In this document: positions 62,165 through 64,000 of the stretch, in pieces
Layout: each line of letters opens with the position of its first letter
Position numbering within the stretch: the stretch's first letter is position 1
Assembly: GCA_004154925.1 (NCBI GenBank)
Contig: QJNS01000059.1
Coordinates: 62,001 to 126,000 of the forward strand
Direction: 5' to 3'
Length of the DNA: 64,000 nucleotides
DNA from: Monosporascus cannonballus
Lineage: Eukaryota > Ascomycota > Sordariomycetes > Xylariales
The notes under the pieces: model-generated
Seen by the model: only the letters and a program-made list of their open reading frames with translations
Told to the model about the DNA's origin: nothing
Databases searched by the model: none
Translations under genes and position numbers: made by a program

Positions 62165-63297
62165 AATGGAAATCGGTTTGATTTCGCTAAAGTTATACTA
62201 CATTTTGTAAGAATATAAATATTTATATCGATTAATAAGTTAATCTTTAAATTGTTAAGTTTTAATAATATTAATAAAGGAAATGATCGAAAAACTAACG
62301 TTTTTGAAAATATAATAATTTCTAATTCCGATAACGAAAACATAATAACTGTTAAGATCTTCGATATCGATAAAGCTATATTTGGCGATAAAGTCATAAG
62401 TTAAATATCCGAAATTTTAATTTATAATAATGAAAAGTTCGTCAAAGCTTCCGGATTAATAAAATTATTTTTATCGGCAAACTTCTAAGCTAGTGTTTCG
62501 AAAATTCCTTTAATAAGAATAAAATATCCGGTAAAGTTCTTTAGATTAACAGAATTACATATATCGATAAAAGTTTAAATTTGCTATCCGAAATTTTATT
62601 TAATAATAACGTAATATCCGATAAAACCTTTTATGCTGGTAAAATTATTTCGACTAGAACGTTGATTTTAGTAAAAAAAATATTAAACTTTTTTAAAAGT
62701 TTTATAAAACGTTTTTCGTTTAATAATAATAATTTCCAGTTTAACAAAAATTAAAATAACATTATTATAATTATTAATAATAGAGAGAAGAATTATACTA
62801 AAGAGGTGTATAAAATTAGTTCTACCGTTTATTATATTCGACTTCGTAATAAATGCGGTACAAATATTCCCGTTTTTAGAGAAATATTAAGAAAATTAAT
62901 TAATTTCTCGATTAACTTACGCTTACAACTTTTATAAACTTTATAAAATACCGGAACATATTATACTATTATACTAGTCGAGGGAATTAGATTAGTTATT
63001 AAATATAATAATTTAAAACGCTATATTAATAGTATTATTCTTATACGTTTTGCAAAAAAGATAATATTTTAATTTATATCAGTTTACTTTCTATCGTAAT
63101 TAATATTAGCCTTATAATTAAGAAGGATAACGATAGTTATAATAATATATTTGTATTTGAAAAAGACGCCTGTAATATTATACGTTATACGGTTAAGGTT
63201 TCAAAAAAAAACATATTTATTAAGGCCTATCCGGTTACGGTTATAATAACCGGAATTTTAGTTATAAGTAAACAAGAATACTTTATAAATTTGTAAA
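62165..63297 (+). pseudogene. Degenerate coding stretch of unknown family
   Basis: Plus-strand reading with long open parts. 62225-62400 gives NVFENIIISNSDNENIITVK and FDIDKAIFGDKVIS. After a frame change, 62602-63067 gives SDKTFYAGKIISTRTLIL, RLRNKCGTNIPVFREIL and GIRLVIKYNNLKRYINS. After a second shift in an A run at about 63055, 63064-63297 is open to a TAA: KKDNDSYNNIFVFEKDACNI and VSKKNIFIKAYPVTVIITGI. The stops inside are TAA. A sub-block is repeated (TATCCGAAATTTTA at about 62407 and 62587). No family is recognised; it could be a decayed single gene or part of a mobile element. The minus-strand ORF 62137-62397 is its shadow. Confidence 0.4.
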
Positions 63298-64000
63298 TAA
63301 AAATATTATATTGATATCATTATATATATCTTTTAATATATTACTTATAATGAATAAAAAATATTTTCGTATATATGCTGTTTTATATAATTACGTTCTT
63401 ACTGTTTACAAATCTTATATAATTCATAATATTTTTTATATATTTAAAATAACTTTTGATTATGTGTTTTAAAATAATTAAACTTTTACTTGCTAGTTTC
63501 CAGTAATATATATATAATAAAGAAAGGTCGAATAATATAAGGCCAGTTTTAAAATACCGAGTTTTTTGTGGAAATAATATAAAATATATTTTTGGCTATA
63601 TTACTCCAGAACATAAATTTAGCAATGTCTGGTAACATCATATAATATAGTTTTAAATAAATTAGATATATACTTATATACATTATAAAAACTCATGCAA
63701 TTACTTGCAAAATATTTCAAAGTGTTTATTTAATATATTTATATATACGCTAAATTTTTAATATAATTAAATAAGTAAATGTTTCTCAGTTTCTAATTTA
63801 CTTAAATCGAAGAATACGATAGAGTTTCATAAAATACTTTTTTTCGACAACAATATTGTAGGATTTATAATGGACTAAATAATATAATAAAAATATATTT
63901 TCGTAAATAAAACAATTTTTGGTAATTATCGAAAATTATACTTAAAGTCGAAATACTTTCATAAATAAGAGGTTATAATTTTTAAAAGCACTCAAATGTT
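63298..64000. other. AT-rich sequence, nothing recognised
   Basis: No open frame, repeat or motif of note; continues out of the window. Confidence 0.6.

Noticed and set aside
1..64000. CRISPR arrays, operons, riboswitches and ribosome binding sites
   Set aside because: None seen, and not expected: the content is eukaryotic (fungal LTR retrotransposons and a pogo-like transposon).

Overview
The window looks like part of an AT-rich, gene-poor compartment of a filamentous ascomycete (Pezizomycotina) genome. Almost all of it is retrotransposon sequence wrecked by repeat-induced point mutation (RIP). By eye it is roughly three quarters A+T. CpA/TpG is scarce, TpA is very common and CpG survives. 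Stop codons in recognisable coding frames are mostly TAA or TAG where relatives have CAA or CAG. Catalytic and zinc-binding codons show G-to-A or C-to-T changes (GAC to AAC, TGC to TAC, CAT to TAT). I found no intact protein-coding gene and no rRNA or tRNA gene. The species cannot be named from this sequence; a Leptosphaeria-like AT isochore is only an analogy.

The left 52.6 kb is a set of nested LTR retrotransposons, mostly Ty3/gypsy chromoviruses with a chromodomain after the integrase. I number them I to VIII. Element VI (minus) is the oldest layer: 14751-16807 and 48416-52630. Element V (minus, 12443-14750) sits in the 3' part of VI. Element IV (plus; 2396-2566 and 9464-12442) sits in the gag of V. 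Element I (minus, 1-2395) and element II (minus, 2567-9463, target duplication CTAAC) sit in the reverse transcriptase region of IV. Element VII (plus, a different LTR family) spans 16808-48415 inside the pol of VI, with target duplication AATAA. VII is itself broken by an unresolved 10-kb block, by element III (plus, 29018-35753), by a GC-rich solo LTR (37222-37426, duplication GAGGC) and by element VIII (minus, 38547-45461, duplication GGTAT). The order of insertion can be read from these breaks.

The right 11 kb holds a Tc1/mariner-superfamily (pogo/Fot1-like) DNA transposon at 54325-56185, with terminal inverted repeats and a C-terminal zinc knuckle. Around it is AT-rich sequence with a degenerate, unrecognised coding stretch (62165-63297) and a GC-rich islet with a tRNA-like A box (about 61955-62085).

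The most interesting signal is a second open frame, antisense to pol, between the integrase and the 3' LTR of the gypsy elements. In II, VI and VIII it has the spacing of a Zn(II)2Cys6 zinc cluster, with several cysteines lost by RIP. In III and IV it is a different, basic and probably coiled-coil protein. The LTR families A to D share their promoter-proximal and 3' parts but have unrelated U3 modules, which suggests that the elements exchange U3 regulatory regions.
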